Made by a program: the position numbers and the translations under genes. The notes beneath the pieces are model-generated. The model saw only the letters and a program-made list of their open reading frames with translations, did no database searches and was not told where the DNA came from. This document shows positions 62,762-64,000 of a DNA stretch of 64,000 bases, piece by piece. How positions within the stretch are numbered: position 1 is the stretch's first letter; each line of letters starts with the position of its first letter. The stretch comes from Streptomyces sp. CB02261 (GTDB lineage: Bacteria > Actinomycetota > Actinomycetes > Streptomycetales > Streptomycetaceae), in assembly GCF_001905665.1 (NCBI RefSeq), contig NZ_LIVX01000010.1, positions 62,001-126,000 of the forward strand, read 5' to 3'.

Positions 62762-64000
62762 GTGTCTGATGTCCGTGTGACCGTCCAGTCCGCCTCGGAA
62801 GCAGAGGAGAGGGCGGTGAGCGCGGGCACCACCGCCGGCGCCCTGTTCGCCGACGACCGCACCGTCATCGCCGCCCGTGTGGGCGGCGAGCTGAAGGACC
62901 TGTCGTACGAGCTCTCCGACGGCGACGTCGTCGAGGGCGTCGAGATCTCCTCCCCGGACGGTCTCGACATCCTGCGCCACTCGACCGCGCACGTCATGGC
63001 GCAGGCCGTGCAGGAGCTCTTCCCCGAGGCGAAGCTGGGCATCGGCCCGCCGGTCCGGGACGGCTTCTACTACGACTTCGACGTCGAGAAGCCCTTCACC
63101 CCCGAGGACCTCAAGGTCATCGAGAAGAAGATGCAGGAGATCCAGAAGCGCGGTCAGCGTTTCGCCCGCCGTGTGGTGACCGACGAGGACGCCCGCGCCG
63201 AGCTGGCGGACGAGCCGTACAAGCTGGAGCTCATCGGCATCAAGGGCTCCGCGTCGACCGACGACGGTGCGAACGTCGAGGTGGGCGGCGGCGAGCTGAC
63301 CATCTACGACAACCTCGACGCCAAGACCGGCGACCTGTGCTGGAAGGACCTCTGCCGTGGTCCGCACCTGCCGACCACCCGGAACATCCCGGCGTTCAAG
63401 CTGATGCGCAACGCCGCCGCCTACTGGCGCGGCAGCGAGAAGAACCCGATGCTGCAGCGCATCTACGGCACCGCGTGGCCGTCGAAGGAGGAGCTGAAGG
63501 CCCACCTCGACTTCCTCGCCGAGGCCGAGAAGCGCGACCACCGCAAGCTGGGCAACGAGCTGGACCTCTTCTCCGTCCCGGACGAGATCGGCTCCGGCCT
63601 CGCGGTCTTCCACCCCAAGGGCGGCATCATCCGCCGGGTCATGGAGGACTACTCGCGCAAGCGGCACGAGGAGGAGGGCTACGAGTTCGTCTACTCGCCG
63701 CACGCCACCAAGGGCAAGCTGTTCGAGAAGTCGGGCCACCTCGACTGGTACGCCGAGGGCATGTACCCCCCCATGCAGCTCGACGAGGGCGTGGACTACT
63801 ACCTCAAGCCCATGAACTGCCCGATGCACAACCTGATCTTCGACGCGCGCGGGCGTTCGTACCGTGAACTGCCGCTTCGCCTCTTCGAGTTCGGCACCGT
63901 GTACCGGTACGAGAAGTCCGGTGTCGTGCACGGTCTGACCCGGGCCCGCGGCTTCACCCAGGACGACGCGCACATCTACTGCACCAAGGAGCAGATGGCG
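62762..64000 (+). CDS. thrS: Threonyl-tRNA synthetase (3' end missing)
   Basis: Class II synthetase charging tRNA-Thr. The first 413 of about 658 residues are present: the TGS domain (residues 1-65), the editing domain with HSTAHVMAQAVQEL, and the beginning of the catalytic core (FSVPDEIGSGLAVFHPKGG, MNCPMHNLIF). GTG at 62762 follows AAAGGAAGAAG and gives MSDVRVTVQSASEAEERAV. The frame runs to the window end. Confidence 0.97.
   Translation, partial: MSDVRVTVQSASEAEERAVSAGTTAGALFADDRTVIAARVGGELKDLSYELSDGDVVEGVEISSPDGLDILRHSTAHVMAQAVQELFPEAKLGIGPPVRDGFYYDFDVEKPFTPEDLKVIEKKMQEIQKRGQRFARRVVTDEDARAELADEPYKLELIGIKGSASTDDGANVEVGGGELTIYDNLDAKTGDLCWKDLCRGPHLPTTRNIPAFKLMRNAAAYWRGSEKNPMLQRIYGTAWPSKEELKAHLDFLAEAEKRDHRKLGNELDLFSVPDEIGSGLAVFHPKGGIIRRVMEDYSRKRHEEEGYEFVYSPHATKGKLFEKSGHLDWYAEGMYPPMQLDEGVDYYLKPMNCPMHNLIFDARGRSYRELPLRLFEFGTVYRYEKSGVVHGLTRARGFTQDDAHIYCTKEQMA

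Overview
This is a chromosomal core segment from a Streptomyces. The evidence is the very high GC content with almost exclusively G/C third codon positions, frequent GTG starts and ATGA/GTGA gene overlaps, a clear ssgB sporulation gene, an NsdA-like TPR regulator, large SCO-type proteins, and a gene order (pheT ... argCJBDR ... argH ... metNIQ ... cob ... ssgB ... thrS) that matches, as far as I recall it, the conserved arm between pheT and thrS of other streptomycetes. I see no insertion sequence, prophage, CRISPR array or biosynthetic gene cluster. Many genes start 6-9 nt after a TAnnnT-like box with no ribosome binding site, i.e. they look leaderless.

Layout. 1-6100: 3' part of pheT, a SpoIIE-type phosphatase, an NsdA-like regulator and a NUDIX hydrolase. 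6100-14540: 3-hydroxyacyl-CoA dehydrogenase, a Tat-exported GHL10 glycosidase-like protein, DUF1918, a divergent EamA transporter/MocR regulator pair with overlapping start codons, an acetyltransferase, a degenerate histidine-phosphatase-fold protein, an RlmG-like rRNA methyltransferase and an ECF41-like sigma factor with its own promoter motif. 14660-27850: arginine biosynthesis. argG is on the minus strand, argCJBDR form a tightly overlapping operon and argH stands alone. All three promoters carry ArgR-type boxes over the core promoter. An MFS exporter with a frameshifted LysR gene sits between argG and argC, and an L,D-transpeptidase, a PPOX-fold protein and a HEAT-repeat protein sit between argR and argH.

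27850-34400: a TetR/QacA-like efflux operon with a perfect 28-bp palindromic operator, a PlsC acyltransferase, a Tat-exported glycerophosphodiesterase, a small sigma-like factor, a GNAT enzyme and two small membrane proteins. 34656-37710: a methionine ABC importer operon (metN-metI-metQ) preceded by a 28-codon reading frame ending in a Cys-Met-Cys-Arg-Met-Cys run, a good candidate for a translating-ribosome attenuator. 37800-45200: an acetyltransferase and the cobalamin/siroheme genes cobL (CbiE-CbiT), a 1210-residue BluB-CobT fusion with a long disordered N-terminus, and a CysG-type siroheme synthase/uroporphyrinogen methyltransferase.

45260-49510: a TrmH-type RNA methyltransferase, a membrane-anchored Ser/Thr kinase, a 55-residue membrane peptide, an APH-fold phosphotransferase and a zinc-ribbon protein. 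49559-50039: a minus-strand tRNA operon (Gly-GCC, Cys-GCA, three Val-GAC). 50270-64000: pabB-like and pabC-like folate genes, a double-GNAT protein, a DsbA-like protein, small membrane proteins, a CGNR regulator, ssgB, a TIGR02611 membrane protein, two Val-CAC tRNAs flanking a 936-residue polytopic protein and an SRPBCC protein, a DnaQ-like exonuclease, a two-gene operon of unknown role (DUF4365-like plus partner) and the 5' part of thrS.
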